This document shows positions 8,707-18,355 of a DNA stretch of 64,000 nt, one piece after another. The DNA is from Pseudomonas sp. Teo4 (GTDB taxonomy: Bacteria; Pseudomonadota; Gammaproteobacteria; Pseudomonadales; Pseudomonadaceae), in the NCBI RefSeq assembly GCF_034387475.1, contig NZ_JAXCIL010000002.1, forward strand, positions 620,001 to 684,000, in the 5' to 3' direction. Within the stretch, counting starts at the first letter, position 1. The number at the start of each line of letters is the position of its first letter. Both the position numbers and the translations under genes were made by a program. The notes beneath the pieces were generated by a model. It was not told where the DNA came from. It searched no databases and worked only from the letters and a program-made list of their open reading frames with translations.

Positions 8707-11157
8707 TCAGTCCAACGCCTTCCAGATCTCCGTCGCATACTCGCGAATCGTCCGGTCCGACGAGAACCAGCCCATCCGCGCCGTATTCAGCACCGCCATG
8801 CGCCACCACTCCTCCGGCTTGTGCCACAACTCCTCGACCCGTCGCTGGGCATCCCAGTAGGCATCGAAGTCGGCGCACACCAGGAAGCGGTCATGGGCCA
8901 CCAGGCCATCGACCAGCCCGGCGTAGCGGGATGGGTCGTCCGGCGAGAACACCCCGCTGCGAATCGCCTGGAGTACATCGCTAAGGCGCGTCGAGGCCGC
9001 AATGGCGGCACCGGCACCAAAGTCGCCAGCACGCCGCCGTGTTTCCACTTGCTGGGCCGTGAGGCCGAAGATGAACATGTTGTCGGCACCGACCTGCTCG
9101 CACATCTCCACGTTGGCACCGTCAAGGGTACCGATGGTCAGCGCGCCATTGAGGCCGAACTTCATGTTGCTGGTGCCCGAGGCCTCGTAGCCAGCAGTGG
9201 ATATCTGCTCGGAAAGGTCGGCCGCCGGAATGATGCTTTCAGCCAGGCTGACGTTGTAGTTGGGCAGAAACACCACCTTGAGCAGGCCGCGCACGGTCGG
9301 GTCGTTGTTGACCACCCGGGCGATGTCGTTGGCCAATTTTATGATCAGCTTGGCCTGGTGATAACTGGCCGCGGCCTTGCCGGCGAAAATCTTCACCCGT
9401 GGCACCCAGTCGGTACCGGGTTCGGCACGAATGGCCTGATACAACGCCACGGTGTGCAGCAGGTTGAGCAACTGCCGCTTGTACTCGTGAATGCGTTTTA
9501 CCTGCACATCGAACAGCGCCTCTGGGTTGACCGTCACCCCCAGGCGGTCCTGGATGATGCTGGCCAGCGCCCGCTTGCTGTGCAGGCGCTGGGCAGCGAA
9601 CTGCTTGCGGAAGCTGCCCTTTTCGGCGAATGGCACCAGATTGGCCAGGCGGCCTTCCGGGTCATCCAGCAGCTCTGGGCCCAACGCCTCGACCAGCATC
9701 GCAGTCAGCTGTGGGTTGGACTGGTACAACCAACGGCGGAAGGTGATGCCGTTGGTCTTGTTGTTGATCCGCTGCGGGTAGAGCTTGTGCAGCTCGGCGA
9801 ACACCGTACTTTTCATCAGCTTGCTGTGCAGCGCCGACACACCGTTGACGCTGTGCGAGCCGAGGAATGCGAGGTTGCCCATGCGCACTCGGCGGCCATT
9901 GTCCTCCTCGATCAGCGATACCGCCCGCAGCACATCGAAGTCATGCAGGCCTTTGGCGCGCAAGGCGTCGATATGGTAGGCGTTGATCAGGTAGATGATC
10001 TGCATGTGCCTTGGCAGCATGCGCTCCATCAAGGCCACCGGCCAGGTTTCCAGCGCCTCGGGCAACAGGGTGTGGTTGGTGTAGGCGAGCGTGCCGACGG
10101 TCAGCTCCCAGGCCTTGTCCCAAGGTACTTCGTGCTGGTCGACCAACAACCGCATCAGTTCGGCCACGGCGATCGAGGGGTGGGTGTCGTTGAGCTGGAT
10201 CGCCGCCGCATCGGGCAGGTTGAGGAAGTCCTTGTGCATGTTCAGGTGGCGCCGCAGCAAATCCTGCAGCGAGGCGGAAACGAAGAAATATTCCTGCCTA
10301 AGGCGCAGCTCCTGACCCGCCTCGGTGCTGTCCGCCGGGTACAGCACCCGCGAAATGCTCTCGGCCCGCGCCACTTCGGCAACCGCGCCAAGGTGGTCGC
10401 CTGCGTTGAAGCGCTCCAGATGCAGGTCTTCCAGCGCCCGTGCACGCCACAGGCGCAAGGTGTTGACACTGGCACCGCGCCAGCCCACCACCGGTGTATC
10501 GTAGGCCACCGCCCGCACCGTTTCCGCCGGCGACCATACCTGGCGCTGCGCGCCGCTGGCATCGTGCACCGTCTCGACGCTGCCACCGAAGCTGATCGGG
10601 TAGATCACCTCGGCCCGCTCGAACTCCCAGGGGTTGCCGAAATCCAGCCAGTTCTCGGTCTGCTCCTGCTGCCAGCCATCGACCACCGCTTGGCGGAACA
10701 GGCCGTGCTCGTAGCGAATGCCGTAGCCATGGGCGGCAATGCCCAGGGTCGACATGCTCTCCATGAAGCACGCTGCCAGCCGGCCCAGGCCACCATTGCC
10801 CAGCGCCGCATCGGGCTCCAGCAGGCGAATACGCTCCAGGTCCACGTCCAACCCTTCCAGGGCATCACGGGCAATATCCAGCAGGCCCAGGTTGCTCAGG
10901 CTGTCATACAGCAGCCGACCAATGAGGAACTCCAGAGAGAGGTAATAAACCCGCTTCTGACTGCGCCGATAAGCCCGGCGGGTGTGATCCATCCAGTGGT
11001 CGACCATATGATCGCGGGCAGCCAGGGCAATGGCTTCGAACCAGTCATGGTCGAAGGCGTGCTCTGGGTCCTTGCCGACCGCATAGGTCAGTTTGGCCAG
11101 TACAGCGGCGCGAAACTCGGCCACCTCGGCGTCACGTGCTTTGGGTTCCTGAGACAT
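8707..11157 (-). CDS. glgP: Glycogen/maltodextrin phosphorylase
   Basis: The enzyme releases glucose 1-phosphate from glycogen or maltodextrins. At 816 residues it is full length. The pyridoxal-phosphate lysine motif EASGTSNMKF and the GNGGLGRLAACFMES segment are intact. The ATG at 11155-11157 (MSQEPKARDAEV) has GAGGA about 7 bases upstream and is preferred over an ATG 93 bases further out. It is the only glycogen gene in the window and may be transcribed alone. Confidence 0.96.
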   Translation of the reverse strand: MSQEPKARDAEVAEFRAAVLAKLTYAVGKDPEHAFDHDWFEAIALAARDHMVDHWMDHTRRAYRRSQKRVYYLSLEFLIGRLLYDSLSNLGLLDIARDALEGLDVDLERIRLLEPDAALGNGGLGRLAACFMESMSTLGIAAHGYGIRYEHGLFRQAVVDGWQQEQTENWLDFGNPWEFERAEVIYPISFGGSVETVHDASGAQRQVWSPAETVRAVAYDTPVVGWRGASVNTLRLWRARALEDLHLERFNAGDHLGAVAEVARAESISRVLYPADSTEAGQELRLRQEYFFVSASLQDLLRRHLNMHKDFLNLPDAAAIQLNDTHPSIAVAELMRLLVDQHEVPWDKAWELTVGTLAYTNHTLLPEALETWPVALMERMLPRHMQIIYLINAYHIDALRAKGLHDFDVLRAVSLIEEDNGRRVRMGNLAFLGSHSVNGVSALHSKLMKSTVFAELHKLYPQRINNKTNGITFRRWLYQSNPQLTAMLVEALGPELLDDPEGRLANLVPFAEKGSFRKQFAAQRLHSKRALASIIQDRLGVTVNPEALFDVQVKRIHEYKRQLLNLLHTVALYQAIRAEPGTDWVPRVKIFAGKAAASYHQAKLIIKLANDIARVVNNDPTVRGLLKVVFLPNYNVSLAESIIPAADLSEQISTAGYEASGTSNMKFGLNGALTIGTLDGANVEMCEQVGADNMFIFGLTAQQVETRRRAGDFGAGAAIAASTRLSDVLQAIRSGVFSPDDPSRYAGLVDGLVAHDRFLVCADFDAYWDAQRRVEELWHKPEEWWRMAVLNTARMGWFSSDRTIREYATEIWKALD

Positions 11158-11275
11158 GCGGCATCCTCGGGCAAGTTGACGAAAGCGGAGGGAGAGTGTT
11201 GAGACTAGACCCTTCGACAAGGAGTGACAGTAGCCGTTCGCAGTTTTCATGCCCGCTTTACGATTCCGGCAAAAG

Positions 11276-11296
11276 GTTGTTCACAATTTGAACAAC
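11276..11296. promoter_or_regulatory. Palindrome over the promoter of the YkgJ-like gene
   Basis: GTTGTTC-ACAATTT-GAACAAC is an inverted repeat with 7-base arms. A good -10 element, TATGAT at 11302-11307, follows directly, so the palindrome covers the -35 region. The ATG is at 11346. This is the layout of a repressor or activator site; the regulator is unknown. Confidence 0.45.
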
Positions 11297-11345
11297 TCCG
11301 GTATGATCGCGCGCCCCAAGACCGTGATTCACCTCTTATATAACG

Positions 11346-11750
11346 ATGAAAACGACCCTGATTGCCGCGGCCGAAGTAGACCGCCTGGAAACCTGGCAGC
11401 GCTATGCCAGCCACATGTGCGGGGGCTGCCATTCGACCTGCTGCACCCTGCCGGTTGAAGTGAAGATCAAAGACCTGATCCGCATCGGCGTGGTAGACGA
11501 GTTCGAGAAGGACGAACCGCCGAAGAACATCGCCAAACGCCTGCAGAAAGACGGCATCATCGAGCGCTTCAACCAGAAGTCGGGGATCTTCACCCTGACC
11601 CGGATGAGCAACGACGATTGCCTCTATCTGGATCGTAAGAGCCGGCTGTGCACCATTTATGACAAGCGCCCGGATACCTGCCGCAACCATCCGAAGGTGG
11701 GGCCGCGTCCGGGGTATTGTGCTTATAAGCCGAAGGTGGTTGGGCGTTGA
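11346..11750 (+). CDS. YkgJ family cysteine cluster protein
   Basis: This 134-residue protein of the UPF0153/YkgJ family is predicted to bind a metal or Fe-S cluster through cysteines. The N-terminal cluster is CGGCHSTCC (about residues 25-33), followed by CLYLD, CTIYDKRPDTCRNHP and a final CAYKP. The function is unknown. It is divergent from glgP and convergent with typA. A palindrome overlaps its putative promoter. Confidence 0.8.
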   Translation: MKTTLIAAAEVDRLETWQRYASHMCGGCHSTCCTLPVEVKIKDLIRIGVVDEFEKDEPPKNIAKRLQKDGIIERFNQKSGIFTLTRMSNDDCLYLDRKSRLCTIYDKRPDTCRNHPKVGPRPGYCAYKPKVVGR

Positions 11751-11822
11751 GTCTAATGTGGCTGTCGCCAGATTGGGTTGGGGCCGCTAGGCGCTAGCCT
11801 TGATTGTGATGGTGTGGCGCAG

Positions 11823-12044
11823 ATCGAGCGCCGCCCCCGCGGCGCATCGCGAGCAAGGCTCGCTCCTACGTCTGTTTCGGGCCAGTCACGCCTACGACAG
11901 AGGTGCGCGACCGCCTTGTTTGCTCGACTCGAGACCAAGCCATGCGCCAAAAGCGGTCGCGCGCGGATCTCACAGGAATAATTGGCCAGAAACAGACGTA
12001 GGAGCGAGCCTTGCTCGCGATGCGCCGCGCGGGCGGCGCTCGAT
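11823..12044. repeat. 222-bp palindromic REPIN/MITE-like element
   Basis: Arms of about 61 bases (11823-11883 and 11984-12044) are near-perfect inverted copies that contain GCGAGCAAGGCTCGCTCCTACGTCTG. A second, inner inverted repeat sits in the centre (GCGCGACCGC and GCGGTCGCGC). The element has no coding capacity of note. It lies between the convergent YkgJ-like gene and typA, just beyond the typA terminator. It looks like two inverted REPs forming a mobile REPIN. Confidence 0.75.
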
Positions 12045-12084
12045 TTCATAGGCGCCGAAAATCTCGCGGCAAGCCTTGTAAAAC

Positions 12085-12120
12085 AAAAACGCCCCCGGCC
12101 TTTCGACCGGGGGCGTTTTC
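12085..12120 (-). terminator. Rho-independent terminator of typA
   Basis: Read on the minus strand, GAAAACGCCCCCGG pairs with CCGGGGGCGTTTT around a loop of about 8 bases and is followed by TGTTTT. It starts about 22 bases after the typA stop. Confidence 0.85.
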
Positions 12121-12141
12121 GTTTCAGCTCAAGCTAGACGA

Positions 12142-13962
12142 TCAAGCCTTGGCTTTCTTGGCAGCGCGGGTACGCTCGCCTTCGTCCAGGATCTTCTTGC
12201 GCAGACGGATCGACTTCGGAGTGACTTCGCACAGCTCGTCGTCCTGGATGAACTCCAGGGCCTGCTCGAGGGTGTGACGAACTGGCGGAACCAGAGCGAT
12301 GACTTCGTCTTTGCCCGAAGCACGCATGTTGTCGAGCTTCTTGCCTTTGGTCGGGTTAACGCCCAGGTCGTTGTCACGGCTGTTCAGACCGATGATCTGA
12401 CCGTTGTAGATGTCCTGGCCGTGCTCGATGAACAGCTTGCCGCGAGCCTGCAGGGTTTCCAGCGAGTAGGTCAGCGCCTTGCCGGTCTCGATCGAAACCA
12501 GAACACCGTTCAGACGGCCGGACATGCTGCCAGCTTTCATGGTGTCGTAGCGATCGAAGATCGAGGTCAGGATGCCTGCACCGTTGGTCAGGGTCAGGAA
12601 CTGGTTACGGAAACCGATCAGACCGCGAGCAGGTACGTTGTACTCCAGACGTACACGGCCTTTGCCATCCGGCGCCATGTTGGTCAGGTCGCCCTTACGC
12701 AGGCCCATTTCTTCCATGACCTTGCCCTGGGATTCTTCAGGGATGTCGATGGTGACGTTTTCGAACGGTTCCTGCTTCACGCCGTTGACTTCACGGATGA
12801 TCACTTCAGGACGGCCTACAGCCATCTCGAAGCCTTCGCGACGCATGGTTTCGATCAGAACCGACAGGTGCAGCTCACCACGGCCGGAAACCTTGAACTT
12901 GTCAGCCGAGTCGCCTTCTTCAACGCGCAGTGCAACGTTGTACAGCAGCTCTTTGTCCAGACGCTCTTTGATGTTACGGCTGGTGACGAACTTGCCTTCC
13001 TTACCGCAGAACGGCGAGTCGTTGACCTGGAAGGTCATCGAAACGGTCGGCTCGTCAACGGTCAGCGGCTTCATCGCTTCGACGTTGTTCATGTCGCACA
13101 GGGTGTCGGAGATGAACAGCTCATCGAAACCGCTGATGCAGACGATGTCGCCAGCCTGAGCTTCTTCGACGTCAACACGGTGCAGGCCGTGGTGACCCAT
13201 CAGCTTCAGGATACGGCCGTTACGCTTCTTGCCGTCGACATCGATGGCAACAACCGGAGTGTTCGGCTTGACGCGACCACGTGCGATACGGCCAACGCCG
13301 ATAACGCCCAGGAAGCTGTTGTAGTCCAGAGCGGAGATTTGCATCTGGAACGGGCCATCGACGTCAACGTTCGGCGCTGGAACGTTGTCGACGATCGACT
13401 GGTACAGCGGGGTCATGTCTTCAGCCATATCGGTGTGGTCCAGACCGGCGATGCCGTTCAGGGCCGAGGCGTAGACAACCTGGAAGTCCAGCTGGTCGTC
13501 GGTAGCACCGAGGTTGTCGAACAGGTCGAAGATCTGGTCCAGAACCCAGTCAGGACGTGCGCCCGGACGGTCGACCTTGTTGATCACGACGATCGGCTTC
13601 AGGCCAGCTTCGAAGGCCTTCTTGGTCACGAAGCGGGTTTGTGGCATCGGGCCGTCTTGGGCGTCGACCAGCAGCAGCACGGAGTCGACCATCGACATTA
13701 CGCGCTCAACCTCGCCACCGAAGTCGGCGTGGCCGGGGGTGTCGACGATGTTGATGTGGTAGCCGTTCCAGTTGATGGCGGTGTTTTTCGCCAGAATGGT
13801 AATACCGCGCTCTTTTTCCTGGTCGTTGGAGTCCATGACGCGCTCGTCGTTGAGCTCGTTACGCTCCAGGGTGCCGGACTGGCGCAGGAGTTTGTCGACC
13901 AGGGTGGTTTTACCATGGTCAACGTGGGCGATGATGGCGATGTTACGCAGATTTTCGATCAC
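12142..13962 (-). CDS. typA: Ribosome-associated GTPase TypA/BipA
   Basis: TypA is a translational GTPase of the EF-G type that binds the ribosome under stress and aids 50S assembly. At 606 residues it is full length. The G1 motif is [10 protein letters not shown] (about residues 13-22), G3 is [15 protein letters not shown], and G4 is [12 protein letters not shown]. The C-terminal domain ends KKAKA. ATG at 13962. A strong terminator follows at 12085-12120. It is upstream of, and on the same strand as, fbp/glgP but independent of them. Confidence 0.97.
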   Translation of the reverse strand: MIENLRNIAIIAHVDHGKTTLVDKLLRQSGTLERNELNDERVMDSNDQEKERGITILAKNTAINWNGYHINIVDTPGHADFGGEVERVMSMVDSVLLLVDAQDGPMPQTRFVTKKAFEAGLKPIVVINKVDRPGARPDWVLDQIFDLFDNLGATDDQLDFQVVYASALNGIAGLDHTDMAEDMTPLYQSIVDNVPAPNVDVDGPFQMQISALDYNSFLGVIGVGRIARGRVKPNTPVVAIDVDGKKRNGRILKLMGHHGLHRVDVEEAQAGDIVCISGFDELFISDTLCDMNNVEAMKPLTVDEPTVSMTFQVNDSPFCGKEGKFVTSRNIKERLDKELLYNVALRVEEGDSADKFKVSGRGELHLSVLIETMRREGFEMAVGRPEVIIREVNGVKQEPFENVTIDIPEESQGKVMEEMGLRKGDLTNMAPDGKGRVRLEYNVPARGLIGFRNQFLTLTNGAGILTSIFDRYDTMKAGSMSGRLNGVLVSIETGKALTYSLETLQARGKLFIEHGQDIYNGQIIGLNSRDNDLGVNPTKGKKLDNMRASGKDEVIALVPPVRHTLEQALEFIQDDELCEVTPKSIRLRKKILDEGERTRAAKKAKA

Positions 13963-14089
13963 AACTGTATCTCGATCAGAGGATTCGGTTGCCGCCCAGT
14001 CTAGGCGGCCAATATGAAGTTAAAAGGCTCAGCGGGCCCGGCGGTCGGGAGGGCGATGGCGGATGCTGCCGCCATACAGCCCTGGCGTC

Positions 14090-15544
14090 TTATGTCGGAC
14101 GATAAACACGCACATTGGCATGTCCCTCACTGAGCAGGTGGTGTGCGTGCAGACGGCTCATCACACCCTTGTCGCAATACAGCAGGTACTGGCGGTTGGC
14201 ATCCAGGTTCTTGAACTTGCTGTTGATCGCGTAGAACGGCAGCGTCTGGACTTCGACGCCTTCGATGACCAGGGGTTGGTCTTCCTGGGCATCGGGGTGA
14301 CGAATGTCGATGACAATCTGGCCCGGCAACGCCTCGGCCACTTCCTCGATTTCGACGTCTTTGCCCAGCTCGTCGATCACATGGTCGATGGAGATGAACT
14401 TGGCGCGCTCCAGAGCGCGCTCAAGCACGGCCATGTCGAACTGCTTCTCTTCATGCTCCATGCGGTGACGCTTGGCATGAGTGGTCGGGTTCACCGAAAT
14501 CACACCACAGTACTCTGGCATGTGTTTGGCGAACTCGGCAGTGCCGATCTGATAGGCGGTGTCGATGATGTCCTGCTTGTGGCTGGCCAGCAGCGGGCGC
14601 AGCACCAGCTTGTCGGTGGCCGAGTCGATGATCGACAGGTTTGGCAGGGTCTGGCTGGACACCTGGGAAATCGCCTCGCCGGTGACCAGCGCATCGATTT
14701 CCAGACGTTCGGCCATGCGCGCCGCGCCGCGCAGCATCATGCGCTTGAGGGTCACGCCCATGTAGCTGTTGTCGACCTTGTTGAGGATCTCGCCGACCAC
14801 TTCCTCGAACGGTACGCTGATGAACAGCACGCGCTGGCTGCTGCCGAACTTCTTCCACAGGTAGTGGGCAACTTCCATCACGCCCAGTTCGTGGGCACGG
14901 CCACCGAGGTTGAAGAAGCAGAAGTGGGTCATCAGGCCGCGGCGCATCATCTGATAGGCCGCCACGGTGGAGTCGAAGCCACCGGACATCAGCACCAGGG
15001 TCTGTTCCAAAGCGCCGAGCGGGTAGCCGCCAATGCCGTTGTGCTGGTTGTGGATGACATACAGGCGCTGATCGCGGATTTCGATGCGCACCAGCACTTC
15101 CGGGGTCTTCAGGTCGATACCGGTGGCGCCACACTGCTGACGCAGCTGGCTGCCGACGTAGCGGTCGACGTCCATGGAAGTGAAGTCGTGGTGGCCACCA
15201 CGCTTGCAGCGCACGGCGAAGCGCTTGCCGGCCAGCAGATGGCCGAAGTGGTGCTTGCACTTGGCGACGATATCGTCGAAGTCACCCAGCGGGTACTCCT
15301 CGACCTGCAGGAAGTGGGTGATACCCGGCGTGCAGGTGAGGCGCTCGATCATCTCGCGCTGGACCTTCTCGTCCTCGACGCGGGTGACCACTTCGAGATT
15401 GTCCCAGACACCATCGACCGCGAGCTCAGGATCGAGGTCCTTGAGCACGACACGGATGTTCTTGCCGAGCTGGCGGATGAAGCGCTTGCGCACCGGCCGG
15501 CTCTTGATGGTGATCTCTGGGAAGACTTTGACGATAAGTTTCAT
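14090..15544 (-). CDS. thiI: tRNA 4-thiouridine synthase / thiamine sulfur carrier ThiI
   Basis: ThiI adenylates U8 of tRNA and transfers sulfur for s4U, and takes part in thiamine thiazole synthesis. The domains are THUMP (about 60-165), the PP-loop ATPase with SGGFDSTVA (about residues 183-191), and a C-terminal rhodanese domain with Cys457 in YCDKGVMS, the counterpart of E. coli Cys456. The partner cysteine is in MPEYCGVIS near 345. The start at 15544 gives [15 protein letters not shown] and 484 residues; the open frame further upstream is intergenic and contains a REP pair. Confidence 0.96.
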   Translation of the reverse strand: MKLIVKVFPEITIKSRPVRKRFIRQLGKNIRVVLKDLDPELAVDGVWDNLEVVTRVEDEKVQREMIERLTCTPGITHFLQVEEYPLGDFDDIVAKCKHHFGHLLAGKRFAVRCKRGGHHDFTSMDVDRYVGSQLRQQCGATGIDLKTPEVLVRIEIRDQRLYVIHNQHNGIGGYPLGALEQTLVLMSGGFDSTVAAYQMMRRGLMTHFCFFNLGGRAHELGVMEVAHYLWKKFGSSQRVLFISVPFEEVVGEILNKVDNSYMGVTLKRMMLRGAARMAERLEIDALVTGEAISQVSSQTLPNLSIIDSATDKLVLRPLLASHKQDIIDTAYQIGTAEFAKHMPEYCGVISVNPTTHAKRHRMEHEEKQFDMAVLERALERAKFISIDHVIDELGKDVEIEEVAEALPGQIVIDIRHPDAQEDQPLVIEGVEVQTLPFYAINSKFKNLDANRQYLLYCDKGVMSRLHAHHLLSEGHANVRVYRPT

Positions 15545-15658
15545 TGGGTTAACAGCGCGCGCAGGGCCTGCCGAAAATGAGGGGCGCGAATTATAGCGGA
15601 AATTGCTCAGGATTTGACCAACTTTTGTACAGAAGGTTGGAATTAGCTTGGCTGCACC

Positions 15659-15740
15659 GGCCTCATCGCCGGCAAGCCGGCTCCTACAGGGATATCGAGG
15701 GCACCACAGCTGTGGGAGCCAGCTTGCCGGCGATGAGGCC
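15659..15740. repeat. Inverted REP pair (GCCGGCAAGCCGGC class)
   Basis: GGCCTCATCGCCGGCAAGCCGGCTCCTACAG at 15659-15689 is mirrored, with a few mismatches, at 15710-15740. It lies in the 457-base gap between divergent thiI and glnA, upstream of the NtrC-like sites. Confidence 0.85.
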
Positions 15741-15767
15741 CCCAAAGGATGCACGCCCGTCCAAACA

Positions 15768-15784
15768 TGCACACTATTGGTGCG
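15768..15784. promoter_or_regulatory. Predicted NtrC site 1 upstream of glnA
   Basis: TGCACACTATTGGTGCG matches the NtrC consensus TGCACYA-N4-TGGTGCA at most positions (GCAC-N7-GTGC). It lies about 105 bases upstream of the sigma-54 promoter. A weaker copy, CGCATCTTAAGGGTGCA, is at 15799-15815. Confidence 0.6.
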
Positions 15785-15888
15785 CACAAGACGAAACTCG
15801 CATCTTAAGGGTGCATTTTTCTTCCGCGAACCGCCGCCAGATGCCCCTAAACGCCCCCTTTTATCCCGCTCTCGCCATTTTTGGGCAC

Positions 15889-15904
15889 TGGCATGCAATT
15901 TGCT
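15889..15904 (+). promoter_or_regulatory. Predicted sigma-54 promoter of glnA
   Basis: TGGCAT-N5-TTGCT has GG and GC ten bases apart and differs little from the RpoN consensus. Transcription would start near 15914, about 88 bases before the glnA ATG. NtrC-like sites lie upstream at the usual distance for an enhancer. Confidence 0.65.
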
Positions 15905-16001
15905 CTCTTGTGAGGCAGGTAAGCTTGGCCGACTATGCGCGCCCGGCGACACCCTTTTTCCAGGGCAGCGGCTAAGCGCCCTAGACCATCCGGAGGACAA
16001 C

Positions 16002-17408
16002 ATGTCGAAGTCGGTTCAACTCATCAAAGATCATGACGTCAAGTGGATTGATCTGCGTTTCACGGACACCAAAGGCAAACAGCACCACGTCACCATGCCC
16101 GCTCGCGACGCGCTGGATGACGACTTCTTCGAAGCTGGCAAAATGTTCGACGGCTCGTCGATCGAAGGCTGGAAAGGCATCGAAGCTTCCGACATGATCC
16201 TGCTGCCGGACGACTCCTCCGCCGTCCTGGACCCGTTCACCGAAGAGCCGACCCTGATCCTGGTCTGCGACGTGATCGAACCGTCCACCATGCAAGGCTA
16301 CGACCGCGACCCACGCGCAATCGCCAAGCGTGCTGAAGAGTTCCTGAAATCCACCGGTATCGGTGACACCGTTCTGGTAGGCCCGGAGCCTGAGTTCTTC
16401 ATCTTCGACCAAGTGAAGTTCAAGTCCGACATCTCGGGCTCGATGTTCAAGATCTACTCCGAGCAAGGCTCCTGGATGACCGATCAGGACGTCGAAGGCG
16501 GCAACAAGGGCCACCGTCCTGCTGTCAAAGGCGGCTACTTCCCGGTTCCACCATGCGACCACGACCACGAAATCCGTACTGCCATGTGCAACGCCATGGA
16601 AGAAATGGGCCTGGTCGTCGAAGTTCACCACCACGAAGTGGCCACCGCTGGCCAGAACGAAATCGGTGTGCGCTTCAACACCCTGGTAACCAAGGCTGAC
16701 GAAGTTCAGACCCTGAAGTACTGCGTGCACAACGTTGCCGATGCTTACGGCAAGACCGCTACCTTCATGCCGAAGCCACTGTACGGCGACAACGGCTCGG
16801 GCATGCACGTTCACATGTCGATCTCCAAAGACGGCAAGAACACCTTCTCCGGTGAAGGCTATGCCGGCCTGTCCGACACCGCCCTGTACTTCATCGGCGG
16901 TATCATCAAGCACGGTAAGGCCCTGAACGGCTTCACCAACCCGGCTACCAACTCCTACAAGCGTCTGGTTCCAGGCTTCGAAGCTCCGGTCATGCTGGCC
17001 TACTCGGCCCGTAACCGTTCGGCCTCGATCCGTATTCCTTACGTTTCCAGCCCGAAAGCCCGCCGTATCGAAGCGCGCTTCCCGGACCCGGCTGCCAACC
17101 CGTACCTGTGCTTCGCCGCACTGCTGATGGCCGGCCTGGACGGTATCCAGAACAAGATCCACCCAGGCGATGCCGCCGACAAGAACCTGTACGACCTGCC
17201 GCCTGAAGAGGCCAAGGAAATCCCGCAGGTTTGCGGCAGCCTGAAAGAGGCCCTGGAAGAGCTGGACAAAGGCCGTGCGTTCCTGACCAAGGGCGGCGTG
17301 TTCTCCGACGACTTCATCGATGCCTACATCGAGCTGAAGTCGGAAGAAGAGATCAAGGTCCGTACCTTCGTTCACCCGCTGGAATACGACCTGTACTACA
17401 GCGTCTGA
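16002..17408 (+). CDS. glnA: Glutamine synthetase, type I
   Basis: GlnA joins ammonia to glutamate using ATP, the main entry of nitrogen at low ammonium. Its 468 residues are normal for GSI-beta. The motifs include [12 protein letters not shown], the metal-binding GPEPEFF, the ATP motif [14 protein letters not shown] and the conserved NRSASIRIP. Tyr397 in NLYDLPPEE is the adenylylation site used by GlnE. The start at 16002 is preceded by GGAGG. A sigma-54 promoter with NtrC-like sites and a strong terminator at 17441-17470 frame it as a single-gene unit. Confidence 0.98.
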   Translation: MSKSVQLIKDHDVKWIDLRFTDTKGKQHHVTMPARDALDDDFFEAGKMFDGSSIEGWKGIEASDMILLPDDSSAVLDPFTEEPTLILVCDVIEPSTMQGYDRDPRAIAKRAEEFLKSTGIGDTVLVGPEPEFFIFDQVKFKSDISGSMFKIYSEQGSWMTDQDVEGGNKGHRPAVKGGYFPVPPCDHDHEIRTAMCNAMEEMGLVVEVHHHEVATAGQNEIGVRFNTLVTKADEVQTLKYCVHNVADAYGKTATFMPKPLYGDNGSGMHVHMSISKDGKNTFSGEGYAGLSDTALYFIGGIIKHGKALNGFTNPATNSYKRLVPGFEAPVMLAYSARNRSASIRIPYVSSPKARRIEARFPDPAANPYLCFAALLMAGLDGIQNKIHPGDAADKNLYDLPPEEAKEIPQVCGSLKEALEELDKGRAFLTKGGVFSDDFIDAYIELKSEEEIKVRTFVHPLEYDLYYSV

Positions 17409-17440
17409 TTTAGTCGGCGCGTTGCGCTGATAAAATCACC

Positions 17441-17470
17441 AGAAACGGCCTTCATACGAAGGCCGTTTCT
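17441..17470 (+). terminator. Terminator after glnA
   Basis: A perfect 13-bp stem (AGAAACGGCCTTC with GAAGGCCGTTTCT) surrounds a 4-base loop, 33 bases after the glnA stop. A T-rich stretch is part of the stem and continues as TGTTTG. It should separate glnA from the chorismate mutase gene. Confidence 0.8.
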
Positions 17471-17557
17471 GTTTGCGGACAGAATTATCAGGCGCTTCCT
17501 ACAAGCGAAGACCCGCAGGCTGGCCACACTCAGGTCTCCATTTACCAGGAGATCGCC

Positions 17558-18100
17558 ATGCGCCTTGCACCTACCATCACATGCCTCACCTTCGTCATTG
17601 TCGGCTGCAGCGCAACTTCGCCCCCACAACCCGATTTCCACCCGCTACTCGCGACCATCGAACAACGCCTGGACCTGGCGGTTTCGGTCGCCGTGCACAA
17701 ATGGGATCACAAGCTGCCGGTCGAAGCCCCCGAGCGTGAACGGCAAGTGTTGTCTGAAGTCCGCAAGCACGCACCCGACTACGCCCTCACCCCGGACCGA
17801 GCCGCCGCGTTCTTCAGCGACCAGATAGAGGCCAACAAGCTCGTTCAATACACGCTCATGGATCGCTGGAACACCTTGGGCAGCAGGCCCCCCACTGAAT
17901 CCCGCGACCTTGCTCACGAAATTCGCCCACGCCTGGACAAGCTTCAAGCGAACCTGCTGTTCGAGCTACGCCGTGTTGACCGTCTTGCCAAGGATGATTG
18001 CCCGAAGCAGCTGGCCAGAGCACTGGAACAACGCACCAATGATCCGCTACGCCACATGGCGCTGGTTCGAGCCACCGCACAGCTGTGCAAGGAACACTGA
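17558..18100 (+). CDS. Exported chorismate mutase (AroQ gamma class), putative lipoprotein
   Basis: The protein has 180 residues. A signal sequence of about 16 residues ends in IVGC, which fits a lipobox, so the enzyme may be lipid-anchored rather than free in the periplasm. The AroQ gamma pattern follows: RLDLAVSVAVHKWDHKLPV, ERERQVL and AAFFSDQIEANKLVQYTLMDRW, with the active-site Arg/Lys and helix residues in place. Chorismate mutase makes prephenate; the purpose of the secreted form is unclear. AGGAG precedes the ATG. It sits between the glnA terminator and ntrB, an unusual place. Confidence 0.8.
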   Translation: MRLAPTITCLTFVIVGCSATSPPQPDFHPLLATIEQRLDLAVSVAVHKWDHKLPVEAPERERQVLSEVRKHAPDYALTPDRAAAFFSDQIEANKLVQYTLMDRWNTLGSRPPTESRDLAHEIRPRLDKLQANLLFELRRVDRLAKDDCPKQLARALEQRTNDPLRHMALVRATAQLCKEH

Positions 18101-18109
18101 ACAGCGCAA

Positions 18110-18126
18110 TGCTCTATATTGGTGCA
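18110..18126. promoter_or_regulatory. Predicted NtrC site upstream of ntrB
   Basis: TGCTCTATATTGGTGCA agrees with TGCACYA-N4-TGGTGCA at all but one defined position. It is about 130 bases upstream of the candidate RpoN promoter at 18254-18269, a normal enhancer distance. Confidence 0.6.
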
Positions 18127-18253
18127 TAAGAGTTATCAGCGCCCCACGCTGCAGCCCAAAAAAGGTCATTTGAAACGTTAAACCAGCATATTCTGATCCG
18201 AATAGGCGCAATTTCAGGTCTTTGTCACGAAATACCGCTTCTTTTCGGAGCCT

Positions 18254-18269
18254 TGGTTTGTTTCTTGCA
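18254..18269 (+). promoter_or_regulatory. Candidate sigma-54 promoter of ntrBC
   Basis: TGGTTTG-TTTC-TTGCA has the required GG-N10-GC spacing and a perfect -12 element, but a weak -24 element. Transcription would start near 18279, about 77 bases before the ntrB ATG. Confidence 0.5.
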
Positions 18270-18355
18270 TTTTCCTGGCATCAGCGGATCCATAGCGCAC
18301 CCGCCCCTGGCACGGCTGGGGGTATGCAAGCGCCAAAAGAGGTCAACGACGCCTT

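Larger units (their letters stand above)
18101..18355 (+). promoter_or_regulatory. ntrB upstream region
   Basis: This 255-base AT-richer gap lies between the chorismate mutase gene and ntrB. It holds a close NtrC-site match at 18110-18126 and a candidate sigma-54 promoter at 18254-18269, both listed separately. No small gene is evident. Confidence 0.5.

Noticed and set aside
18312..18333. Second sigma-54 promoter near ntrB (TGGCACGG...TATGCAA)
   Set aside because: The -24-like box is perfect but the distance to the GC of the -12 box is wrong; 18254-18269 has correct spacing.
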